Notes under the pieces: generated by a model
What the model was told of the DNA's origin: nothing
Seen by the model: the letters and a program-made list of their open reading frames with translations, nothing else
The model's database searches: none
Source: Brassica napus
Lineage: Eukaryota > Streptophyta > Magnoliopsida > Brassicales > Brassicaceae
DNA length: 64,000 nt
Direction of reading: 5' to 3'
Assembly: GCF_020379485.1 (NCBI RefSeq)
Contig: NC_063448.1
Location: 6,905,726 to 6,969,725 of the forward strand
Program-made: the position numbers and the translations under genes
Part shown: piece by piece, positions 22,916 through 32,385 of the stretch
Layout: the number at the start of each line of letters is the position of its first letter
How positions within the stretch are numbered: the first letter of the stretch is position 1

Positions 22916-22960
22916 CAAATATTACCGAGATTTTTTTTTTGTCAAATATTACCGAGATTT
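22916..22960. repeat. Micro-insertion 3: T-run with 18-bp direct repeats
   Basis: CAAATATTACCGAGATTT at 22916-22933 is repeated at 22943-22960 with only about nine bases (T-run then GT) between. A third copy of AATATTACCGAGATTT followed by a T-run lies at 20110-20125, left of the foldback elements. Confidence 0.85.
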
Positions 22961-23264
22961 ACTGACGTTACTTTTGCTTATGTGGTGAGCCGATCCATTG
23001 ACCCCTATGAAAAACTTACATGGTGGGCTCTTTTATCTTATATTATGCGTCGTCCGTTTTCTTTGACATGTGTTTTATCTTGCTTACTTCAGCTGCACGT
23101 CTTATTTCATCGTTGAAAACAAGGTATTTTCCAAAGCATATATAGATATAGATTAGCCTCAGGTTAAGAAATGATATACTAGTATTTATCATATATCGTT
23201 CCGACAAAAAGGCGACAAGCGGCCTTTTCTCTTTCATCAAAACCAGAAGAAGAAGAAAAACTCC

Positions 23265-24130
23265 ATAGCCACCGATTTCCCTCCGTAGTTGGTCGTGCTT
23301 CTCACCGTCGCTACGTGAGGGAGGATCTGCTCCTCCTCTTTAGTTTGAGCTAAATTTTGTTTAATTTCGTCTTGTGTTTTTTAAGTTCTTTTGTGAATCG
23401 GATCAGTGATTCGATTGTTTAAGTCTCCGGTGACGCGCCTTCTTCCTCGGTGGTCGTCCGGCTCTGTCTTTGGGAAGCGATGGCTCTTTCAGCATCGGTT
23501 TTGCCGGCTTTTGTCTCCGGGAGGGGATGGCTTCTCTAGCATCTCGATCGCCGGCTTTGTGTCTCCGGGAAGGAATGGTTTCTCTAGCATCTCGATCGCC
23601 GGCTTTGTGTCTTCGGGAAGGGATGGCTTCTCTAGCATCTCGATCGCCGGCTTTTTCTCAAGTAGATCTACCACCCAGAGCACTTCAGTTGTTCTTCTTG
23701 CCTCTCTTTTTAAGTCTCAGAGGACTTTCTCCTCCACTCGGTTGTATGTGGCGTTTGAAAGTATCTTGAATGATTATGAACGATTGTAGGCGGTTGTTAG
23801 CTTTGTGGGTCTCGTAGATCCTTCAGTGTGTTTGGTTCATTGGCTCGAGCTTTGAGTATAATGTTCAGGTGGAACAGAGAGTATCCGGTTAGTCTATGCC
23901 GTCGACGTTGATCCGTAGAATCGTCGTGATAGCTCCGGAGGTTTCGATTACGACACGGGTTACTGTCCCGTGTTGGTAATGAGTTTTTTTTGTGGGCTTT
24001 AGGCTCAAGTTTGATTTTGCAAGTGATCGGTTTGTCTTTGTGCTTTTTATTTATGGTTGTTGTAGTCTCGGACTTGGTTTTTATTTGGTCTTTCGATCCA
24101 TTAATAAAATTCTAGACGAAAACAAAAAAT
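23265..24130 (+). mobile_element. Non-coding poly(A) retroposon (Sadhu-like?)
   Basis: A GC-richer, transcript-like segment about 0.87 kb long that begins near GCCACCGATTTCCC and ends CCATTAATAAAATTCTAGACG followed by an A-rich tail. Plant-type polyadenylation signals (AATAAA) precede the tail. Open frames inside it overlap each other and arise from an internal repeat rather than a conserved protein. Size, lack of coding and the A-tail resemble Sadhu-type retroposons of Arabidopsis (from memory). No target duplication was found, so the 5' border is approximate. Confidence 0.55.
23512..23660. repeat. 51-bp tandem repeat inside the retroposon
   Basis: Three near-identical copies, and a diverged fourth to the left (from about 23465), of a 51-bp unit containing TCTCTAGCATCTCGATCGCC. 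Because 51 is a multiple of three, every frame stays open and gives spurious repetitive peptides in several frames and on both strands. Confidence 0.9.
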
Positions 24131-27100
24131 TAATTACGTCAACAAAGACGATGATTTCCCCGGATTAACAGTGGACTATTCTGCATGACCTTTAGTGGCG
24201 TTTTAAAAATTGGACCAACAGTTTCCTAGAACTGGGCTGAGGATTTTATAAATGAAGAGTCGATCATTTTTATCACCTTCGTTAAACACGGAGTACGGAC
24301 CAGCAAATTGTACCAAATATTCCATTTGTTATTATTACTAGAAGCTCATATGGTACGACGCATATATTTCATATTTTTACCCACTTATTATATATATTTC
24401 TTATAAATCAAACTTTGAGTCGCGCCGAAAGATTATAGCGTGCAACTAAAGGATTATTGAGTATAATTTATTCTGAGCTGTGACTTTGTGGATCTTGCCA
24501 GCTTTAATCCACTCATTAACTACCACGTGTGAGAGCAGCCATCTTAAAACATTATTTGGACGGTAGCAAAAGTGCTTTATCACTTGGTAAAGACTATAGA
24601 CTAAAGAGTACTCATGTCTTATGACTAATCTAATCGAACCTCTTTTCCTCTTAATTTCTTCTTCTACTGATTATGTGTTTATTTGTCCATGCTTATTTGT
24701 TTGTTTCATAAGGCCAAGGGTTCAAATGCATGAACTTTACTGACCAAAAATGAAATAAGAATGTGTTTGGGTTGTGATAAAAAATAATTTTTTGGGTGTA
24801 TCAATAAGGTGTTTACACAAATCTCATGAAACCCACTTAGAATTATGTGATTTAATAAACACGATAAAAACTAGTCTAGAGACATTTAAGATGAAGAATA
24901 GGCACTAATTCCATAAATTTTGTGGACGTGTTTTCTATTGAAATTTCAAAAGTTGACCAAGTGTGAGAATCACAGGTCAATAACTATGAGTTTTAATATT
25001 TCGATCTGGTCAACCAATATCGCAGAAATGCATTTAACCTTAAAAGTGAATTTGTATGATACCGAATGAATCATATCTATCTTCACATAGCTTTTCTGTT
25101 CTCTTTCCGTTTTTAATGAACATTGGTTGGAAAAGAAAAAAAGATATGTGTTGCTTTTTAATTGTCTTGCAAAAATGATCAAATAGGTGACTGTATTTTT
25201 GGGTGTATCTTTGGTGACTTGCGTCTGAAAGTGAAGTTCGAAGAGCTGTCCACGTGACCTGTTTGTATCGTGTGTTCACATTCCTTTCACTTGCACATTA
25301 GTATTAAGATTCTTAATGTTAGAGAGGAAAAAATTTAAGAGTCTTAATCGATGGATTACATTTACATAACATTCCTAAATTATGTATGTGAAAGTGTTAT
25401 CCAAATTCTGAGTATTGTGTTTCGTTAGGGTATAAATATAACATCGCTAAAGAGAATCACTAAAAATTGAATGATTTGCTTACTTTCTCATTTGATTACT
25501 TGATGAGTGCCATCCCCAGGACGGCCCACGCTACATCTGTAATCACTATTAGAGGGGAAAAAAGACAAATTTGCCAACGATATTTTAGGCTAACAAATAT
25601 ATATTTTCTTCTCATTTGCCAAAGGAAGAAAAAAAATCTAAAAGTAGTATTAGCAATTTGTTTTGAGAATGATTCGTTTCGTATAAGATGACGTGGCGGC
25701 TTCTAATACCTTTACTTTCTCCTCATTTGGCAATGCCTTATCATCCAAATCAAAGTCTGATTCCAACACGTGCTAGCTGTTCGTAAAATCAAAGTTTATG
25801 TAAGAACGAATGCAACAGTGTAATTTAATAGTCTTCTATTTTTCTATTTATGCAATTTATTTGGATAATGTAAAATAATAGTATGTCTTATATAGTAAAC
25901 GCGCTTTGATCAACGTAGTTAATTTTTTGGATCGCCATAAGAAAACACTTACGTGTTTTGTTATTGTCGTTATTGTAAGTTGCAGTACTCTTGGTTAACT
26001 CTAAATCTGTCATTTGGTTAAGACGTGTAAAAACAATACATGATTAACATACAATAATATTCTGTTCTGTTGACAAAAAAAAAAAAATTATGTTCTTGTT
26101 TCGGTCAGAAAACATGTACAGACAAACTAATATTCAGAAAATTAACCCCAATAAACGTGGTTTGTTGGGTAATATACATTTATGTTTAGTGAAACATGGC
26201 AAGTGTTATCAACGACTATGCTTAAAAGAACTGAGAATCAATTCAAGATAACAGTATAACTAAATTATAATATTAATCATGGTTGAGGAAAGAGGGGAGA
26301 TATCAACTCGAATTGGGATTCTTTGAATAGACCAATTTAAACGGGAGTCAATTAAGGACAAAACTAAAATTACGACTTAAGAAAATTAGGTAAGATTGAT
26401 AAAACACGTTGTAGAACTCCGAATTGACGTCAACTCAATATCAAAATCTTTATTTGACGATCCTCACTATGAAATTAAAATTCCACCTAAAAACTAAGCA
26501 ATAAAATTAACCAAATATGGTAAGGATGGATAATGGTTACTGCTGGACTCAAATATACTCACCTATTTCTTGTAATCTATACCATTTATAGAGTATTTCT
26601 TTTGAAAAATACTATTATGGCCTTCTTCATGTTTATTTCCAATTTATCAAACTATAATTTGGTATTTCTAACCATGAACTTTTGTTTTGCATGAAACTAC
26701 ATAACAGCTTGGTCAAAAGATACAACCGTGAATCATCTACGATCCGGTCCATACGTAAAGAATGTTTCTTAAATGTTTACTAGCTAAGTATATGACACAC
26801 GTGGCCATGGAGAGAACAACGAGAGATGGAGAAAGAGAGACGTAAGTATCGATTTAGCCAACGGCTCATACGCAAGAATAATAATATGTTCTTTGCGTTT
26901 TTTTACCAATACAGCAGAGACGAATGTTAGGCGGACGTCCTTTCCTTTTTTATTTCTTTCTCCTTTCGTGAACTTTCTTTTCCTCTGTAATTCTGATATG
27001 CACGAATAATTTTATAATTATCTGTAGGCTACATAAGTCAATATACAAAAAAGAACATTATCACGAGAAAACTTTTACATGTTTGGACGGTTGGAAAGAT

Positions 27101-27300
27101 AACATCCAAGGTTTATCCATCATGTATATGAAAAGCAAAGTTTCAAGAAGAATAAGTAGAAAGTAACAATGTCTTATCTCTTTTCATGAACTTATTTTCA
27201 CTATTTATGTGCTAGAATATGGACTATAGTATGATTAATATCACCAAAGAGTATTTTAAAATATAAAAATTTCTAATAACAATTTGTGATTATGGGTGTT
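24131..27300. other. Intergenic DNA, no gene recognised
   Basis: About 3.2 kb of AT-rich sequence between the retroposon and the RRM gene promoter. Short frames (about 25040-25279 and 25467-25691) show no recognisable domain. No tRNA or element ends seen. Confidence 0.5.
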
Positions 27301-27303
27301 AAG

Positions 27304-27343
27304 AAAAACAATTCGTGAAAAAAAAAAAAAAAACAATTCGTGA
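27304..27343. repeat. Micro-insertion 4: A-run with ~15-bp direct repeats
   Basis: AAAAACAATTCGTGA at 27304-27318 recurs ending at 27343, separated by an A-run only. A related phrase AACAATTTGTGATTATGGG lies at 27278, so local duplication has also occurred. Confidence 0.65.
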
Positions 27344-27401
27344 TTATGGGGCTGTTTGTTTAATGCTGGACTGGACTGGGAAATAATCTCAAACCTTACT
27401 G

Positions 27402-27560
27402 GGCCTACCGTACATGTAACTGTATTCATTAAAACTAGTTTATAATCTAAGCCCATTAGATAATAGGGCCCATTAAGATCTCTCGAACTTTTCAAACCGC
27501 GTTCACACTTTTAGTCCCTCCCATCATCAACACTATCGTCTCTCTCTCTCTCTCTCAAGC
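27402..27560 (+). promoter_or_regulatory. RRM gene promoter: site II motifs and (TC)n leader
   Basis: Three TGGGCY/RGCCCA elements (ACTGGGCCT near 27403, AAGCCCATTA near 27451, GGGCCCATTA near 27467) are clustered just upstream of a (TC)n run at about 27538-27557. Site II elements of this type drive plant housekeeping genes. A 5'-UTR intron begins with GTAAGT near 27591 and ends with CAG at about 27811. Confidence 0.6.
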
Positions 27561-27827
27561 TTCTCTGCGTGCGAGTTGGTCAAACAACAGGTAAGTTGGT
27601 GGTTCTTCTCTAGATCTATAGTAATACTATGTTCGAATCGACGATTTCATGTTCTCGATGCGAATTTGCAATCCAGAATAGAAAATTTCAAATCATGTAA
27701 AAGCTTAATCGTTATGTGTGGTTATCACTCGTTTCGATTTGGTCTAGCTCCCTAGGTTTGATCACGTTGATGAATCTGTAGATTAGGGCTTTTAGTTGCT
27801 AAGTTTTGCAGGATAGTGAAGAAGAAG

Positions 27828-28770
27828 ATGGATCATCAAAATGGATACGGTGTGGAAGTTACTGGTTTATCACCAGCTGTCACTGAGAAAGATCTCGTAG
27901 ACTTCTTCTCCTTCTCTGGTGCAGTTGAAGATATTGATATTGTCAAGTGAGTCAAATTTGATATTCCATTTTGTTTCTTGATTCGGAACAATGAATCTCT
28001 GTTGTGTTGTTATAAGGTCTGGTGAGCAAGCGTGCACTGCTTATGTGATGTTCAAGGATTCTTATTCTCAGGAAACTGCTGTTCTACTCACTGTGAGTGT
28101 GGTTTAGAATTTGATTCACTTTTTTTTTTGTTTTGGACTCATTTCTTTGGAATCCTCAGGGTGCAACGATATTGGATCAGCGCGTTTGCATCACTCGTTG
28201 GGGACAGCATCACCAGGAGTTTGACTTCTGGAACGCGAGTTTTGAAGATGAAGCTAACTCTCATGTATGAGCAAATCTCTTCTCACATTTTCCCTCTAGA
28301 CTTACAAATCAAATCTTGTTGGAGTTTGTAGCTTGTTCACATTTTTTTGCTTCAACTCGATGTAGCCTCATCCGCAGCGAGGCGAGTTCAACGCGGGAGA
28401 AGTGGTGAAATCAATGCTGGCTACAGGGTTTGTGCTAGGCAAAGACGCTTTAACCAAAGCTAAAGCCTTTGACGAATCCCACGGTGTATCAGCTGCGGCA
28501 GCTGCTAGAGTATCTCAACTAGACCAGAGGTTCGGTCTCGCTGACAAAATCTTCGCTGGGGTTGAAGCTGTCAGATTGACCGACCAGAAGTACCATGTTT
28601 CAGACAAAGCCAAATCAGCCGTCTCTGCCACGGGAAGAACCGCTGCGGCAGCTGCAACTAGCGTTGTCAATAGCAGTTACTTCTCCAGCGGAGCTCTTTG
28701 GCTGTCCGGTGCGTTAGAGCGGGCGGCTAAGGCTGCCTCTGATCTCGGCAGCCGTGGACCAAGGCAGTGA
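27828..28770 (+). CDS. RRM protein, BPA1-like family, At1g14340 orthologue, 234 aa
   Basis: Four coding exons with GT/AG borders: 27828-27946, 28017-28092, 28160-28264 and 28366-28770, giving 705 nt. Residues about 7-75 form one degenerate RRM (YGVEVTGLSPAVTEKDLVDF, with CTAYVMFKDSYSQETAVLL as the RNP1 region). The rest is an Ala-rich, probably helical C-terminal region with repeated GLADKI/GVEAV and SAVSATGRTAAAA blocks. Relatives are plant BPA1-like proteins, some of which bind the cell-death regulator ACD11; this copy's RNA target or partner is unknown. It lies head-to-tail 270 bp upstream of the next gene, as in Arabidopsis. Confidence 0.9.
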
Positions 28771-28794
28771 ATAGACCGACGAACTGATCAGAAC

Positions 28795-28822
28795 CGTATT
28801 CGTATTCGTATTCGTATTCGTC
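28795..28822 (+). repeat. (ATTCGT)n hexamer repeat in RRM gene 3' UTR
   Basis: Four perfect copies of CGTATT plus a variant directly after the stop codon region. A polymorphic microsatellite candidate. Confidence 0.85.
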
Positions 28823-28898
28823 TGTGATTGTGAATATATATGTGATGCAAAGGTGATCATGAATATAAACTTACTTGCGTATGTATCAAAAGTATGTG

Positions 28899-28952
28899 CC
28901 ACGTGAATACATGTGGATAGATTTGTCTTAAGATGGAGCTTTGGCCACGTGG
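28899..28952 (+). promoter_or_regulatory. Two G-boxes upstream of the plastid protein gene
   Basis: CACGTG occurs at 28900-28905 and again, as the palindrome CCACGTGG, at 28945-28952, about 90-140 bp upstream of the ATG at 29040. G-boxes bind bZIP and bHLH/PIF factors and are typical of light-regulated nuclear genes for plastid proteins, which fits the predicted product. Confidence 0.6.
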
Positions 28953-29039
28953 CGCAATATGTACCAATGATAGGATGCAAAAACACACAGAACTCAATCC
29001 TCTCTCGCTCACTCCACAACGAACAAGAAGGCTTTTACC

Positions 29040-29624
29040 ATGGCTGCATCCTCAATTCCGCCGTCAACCATCATCATTCGCAAATCGCTCCTCCTCTCCA
29101 CCACCACTTTCTCCTTCCCCGCTTCTTCCTTGCCTTCCTCCATCAACTTACCGCAAAAACACATTCACAGAAGACTCCTCCTAGCTTCCTCCTCCTCCTC
29201 AGCCGCCGTTCCTTCCGATTCCAAACCCGCAGTGAAGAAAGAAACTGTCTATTTCGACGGCGGAGCTCATTACGGGGATCTACTGGCGAACCTCGTCTTA
29301 GGCCTAACCATCCTCTGGCTCCCACTAACGCTAGCAGCCGTGTCTCGAGCGTTTAACCTCCGTTACAGGTTCACCAACCTCCGCGTGACGGTGATATCGG
29401 GGATCACCGGAGAAGACCGGAGCGATTTCTCGTACAAGGTGATCAAGGACGTCCAGGTTGTGCCGAGGTTCATCGGAGAATGGGGGGACATCATCATCAC
29501 GCTGAGAGACGGGACGAAAGTGGATCTGAGAAGCGTTCCTAAGTTCAGAGAGATTGCTAAGTACTGCTTGTCCATGGCTGATCAACCTGCCGTTGTCAAA
29601 GAATCTGGTGCTAAAGGCTTCTGA
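29040..29624 (+). CDS. Plastid-targeted membrane protein with PH-like domain, At1g14345 orthologue, 194 aa
   Basis: Intronless frame. The first ~50 residues are rich in Ser/Thr with basic residues and few acids (MAASSIPPSTIIIRKSLLLS), as in a chloroplast transit peptide. A hydrophobic segment at about 83-103 (LLANLVLGLTILWLPLTLAA) should span a membrane. The remainder (RYRFTNLRVTVISGI, VIKDVQVVPRF, DIIITLRDGTKVDLRSVP) resembles the small bacterial-type PH fold (bPH_2/DUF304). Arabidopsis annotation calls the locus an NAD(P)-linked oxidoreductase-like protein, but no dinucleotide-binding motif is visible. Role unknown; thylakoid or envelope location is inferred. Confidence 0.85.
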   Translation: MAASSIPPSTIIIRKSLLLSTTTFSFPASSLPSSINLPQKHIHRRLLLASSSSSAAVPSDSKPAVKKETVYFDGGAHYGDLLANLVLGLTILWLPLTLAAVSRAFNLRYRFTNLRVTVISGITGEDRSDFSYKVIKDVQVVPRFIGEWGDIIITLRDGTKVDLRSVPKFREIAKYCLSMADQPAVVKESGAKGF

Positions 29625-29932
29625 AAATTGTTTCTCAGTTTTTCCAGTTCTTGGCAAAATGATTGTTAAATCTTTTGTGATTATTGATTGTTCAGTAGAA
29701 TTCGAGTCGTTTTCATCTTCTCTGTTTGTATCTTTCTATCTTATCTATGTGGGAGAAGAACTACGTAATTGGCGCGCTTTTAGCTGTGCGATAAGAAACG
29801 TCTTCATGTTTGGTTTATATTGAAACAGCGAGTAGTCTTCGTTTTGGTAAGAGAAACGGCATGGATATTTCTTTTTTCAACTGCCGTGCATTTTAAGAAT
29901 CTATAGGAGTTAATACCATAATGATTGATGTT

Positions 29933-29981
29933 AAGCTGGTCAAACTATTTTTTTTTTTTAGCAAAAGCTAGTCAAACTATT
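29933..29981. repeat. Micro-insertion 5: T-run with 17-bp direct repeats
   Basis: AAGCTGGTCAAACTATT at 29933-29949 and AAGCTAGTCAAACTATT at 29965-29981 (one mismatch) enclose 15 bp, a T-run then AGCAA. Minus-strand reading is TTGCT plus A-run. Confidence 0.85.
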
Positions 29982-30060
29982 AATATCGTGTAACTAATTC
30001 ATATTTATACTATATTATTCGTGTATCCATTGGCTGATCTGATTCTACGTTCTCATCCTT

Positions 30061-30804
30061 GTTCTTTTTTGAGAAAACATCCAATAAAATCTTGAACTCT
30101 CAAATTGAAGTAAAAAAAAAAATTTAACCGGTGTTTGAACCAAAAAATATCTCAACTTTTAAATGTTGGCTATTTTAACTCTCATTTTTTGTTGACTCGG
30201 CCATTTTAGAAATTCGGAAAATCAGCTATTAAACCACAAACGTCTGTTAACTTACTAAATAACGTCGTTTTAAATACTATTTAAAAATTCTTCTTCAACA
30301 CCAATATCGTTATTCTCAACCTCATTATCATTCTCATTAGTACCGACTTGATTATGTTGTTCAATCGTAGTTTCCCGAACACTTTCTACTTAAGATTTCT
30401 CACTACGACATACCCGAAGTAATTCCATCGTCCTAGTCATCCTTTATATTATCAATGGCTCTGGGTTTTGGAGATTAGAAGATTGAGAGATTATAAAATT
30501 AAAAAATTTAGGTTTTGCAAAAGATGATATGATTTAAATGTTTACATATGTAAAACGACACATTTCATTAATGTATACTCAGTTTTTAAAACAATGTTGT
30601 TTAGCGAGTTAAGAAACATTTACATATTTAACAGTTGACTTTTCAGGTTTCTAAAATGGTCTATTCAACAAAAATAAGAGTTAAAATGACTAATATTTAA
30701 AAATTGAAGTATTTTTTTGGTTCAAACACGAGTTCAAAGTTTTTTTTTAACTGTAATTTGAAAGTTCAAAGTTTTTATGACTTCTTTTTTTTTTTGTTCA
30801 AACA
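30061..30804. mobile_element. Foldback element with 11-bp target duplication
   Basis: TTCTCATCCTT is present directly outside both ends (30050-30060 and 30805-30815). The arms are complementary over about 250 bp: CTTGAACTCTCAAATT (about 30091) with AATTTGAAAGTTCAAAG (about 30756), GTGTTTGAACCAAAAAA (about 30132) with TTTTTTGGTTCAAACAC, and TGTTGACTCGGCCATTTTAGAAA with its partner near 30635. Duplication length fits Mutator-like elements. Non-coding; at the extreme ends the inverted repeat is weak. Confidence 0.75.
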
Positions 30805-31149
30805 TTCTCATCCTTATTTCTCACCAGTAACCAATCAATTTATCTTGATGAACTTACCGAGATGAGTCGGATCAGTTGCTCGTTGTATGGCAATATCACG
30901 CGAATTGTTTTTACATAACATGAGAATCCAGATGCAGTCTCTTTGACCATATATTATCTCCATTAGATTCCAATTAATTTTGTTAGTAACTAAAGTATAC
31001 TCCTACATTGGAGAAAGAAACGGATTATAGGTTTGTGAGTGGATGAGCTGGTCGATAGAGATGAGTTAGAACTTTACCATCACTTTGATGTCTGACACAT
31101 TCTCATCAAATCTTAGGCAGTCTTACACAATTTCCAACTTTGACCGTAT

Positions 31150-31218
31150 CATTCTTATTTTTAATTATTTTTTTTGGGCGATTTTTTTTTCTTTGGCGAC
31201 CATTCTTATTTTTAATTA
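31150..31218. repeat. Micro-insertion 6: T-rich 33 bp with 18-bp direct repeats
   Basis: CATTCTTATTTTTAATTA at 31150-31167 is repeated exactly at 31201-31218. The 33 inserted bases read, on the minus strand, GTCGCCAAAG, A-run, TCGCCC, A-run. Confidence 0.9.
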
Positions 31219-31499
31219 CTTCCTTGTTTTTTAATAAGTGTCATTTGATTTTTCTCCTATAGATTAAAAAGTAATTGAAATGTATTTAAGTTGTTATTAA
31301 TTACGTTTATTTGACTAATGGTATTTGAGATAAATAAAATATTTATGGTATTTGAGATAAATAAAATATTTATAAAATCAATGCAATTTACAATTAATTT
31401 CAAGATGAAAGTAAAATATAATTTGTATTGTAATTCTAAAGTAACTTTTTTTGTGTAACAAAAAATGTTAGAATGACATTTATTATGAAACAAACGGAA
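31219..31499. mobile_element. Stowaway-like MITE (Tc1/mariner type)
   Basis: Begins CTTCCTTGTTTTTTAATAAG and ends with the inverted CTTATTATGAAACAAACGGAA pattern, flanked by TA dinucleotides. The interior (TTGTTATTAATTA, TTTGAGATAAATAAA) is shared with the element at 38988-39237, so both belong to one subfamily. A 28-bp phrase GGTATTTGAGATAAATAAAATATTTAT is tandemly doubled inside. Confidence 0.75.
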
Positions 31500-31501
31500 T
31501 A

Positions 31502-32382
31502 CTTGTTTATACTTTATTTTATTGGTTAATTTAGATATACATTGTTTTCAGTAACTCCTTGATTATGACGATTAACATTGAGTTATTTAGTTATGCGTAT
31601 CATTGATATGGTGAAGCTCAGTAATAAGATATAGTATTATTTTACGTATATTCCATGAAATATTAGATATAAGAAACAAGTTATTCATGTCTAATAATGG
31701 GATGCAATTCAAATATTTCAAGTAATCAGTTGAAATAAGAATCATATTATTTTCTTCAAGAAGTGCTTCAGTGTTTGCTAATATCATGATTAACTTCAAT
31801 AGATTAAATTCAACCACTCTCTATTCAAACAATGGGCAGAAATGCTTGAATCTGACTAGCTAGATCCAAGTTCAAATACGGGACAGCGCACCAATAAAAT
31901 TCTTCGAAGCTGGTTGTAATGTGAGTTTATAGAAAGCTGGAAATTGTGTATTGCATTATGAATACACTATAAAATAGATGGATGTATCAACTTTCAACTT
32001 TCAATAAAGACGCAAGATTCCTCTCTTTCTAGTTTCTCCCCAAGCTTTAAGTCACATTTTTTCACATGCATGGGAATAGCCTGCACATACATATACGTGC
32101 ACATCTGTATCTTTTTCATTTACGTTGAACGCACATACCATGTAACTGGTTAAACTTTAACCAAATCAAAGAAAACTTTATCCAGAAAAGGAAAGTGATT
32201 AACTCTGAACTGGTCAGTCTTTTGAAAAAGTAAACAGAAAATGGCCGGCGCATAGTAGATTTTGGTCAAATCTCATCCTAACAGGCATCCTTAAAGTGTG
32301 CAAGAATGTCTTGTTTTCTATAGTTTATTTTCCCAGTATAAAATTAAAAAAATTGATATCTATAGCGGTTTACATAGATCTC
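31502..32382. other. Intergenic DNA, no gene recognised
   Basis: AT-rich DNA with a TATAAAATAGATGG stretch near 31970. No conserved frame or element ends found. Confidence 0.5.
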
Positions 32383-32385
32383 TAA

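Noticed and set aside
23406..23789. Repetitive proteins in overlapping plus and minus frames
   Set aside because: They come from a 51-bp tandem repeat (a multiple of three) in a non-coding retroposon; three frames on two strands stay open for that reason alone.
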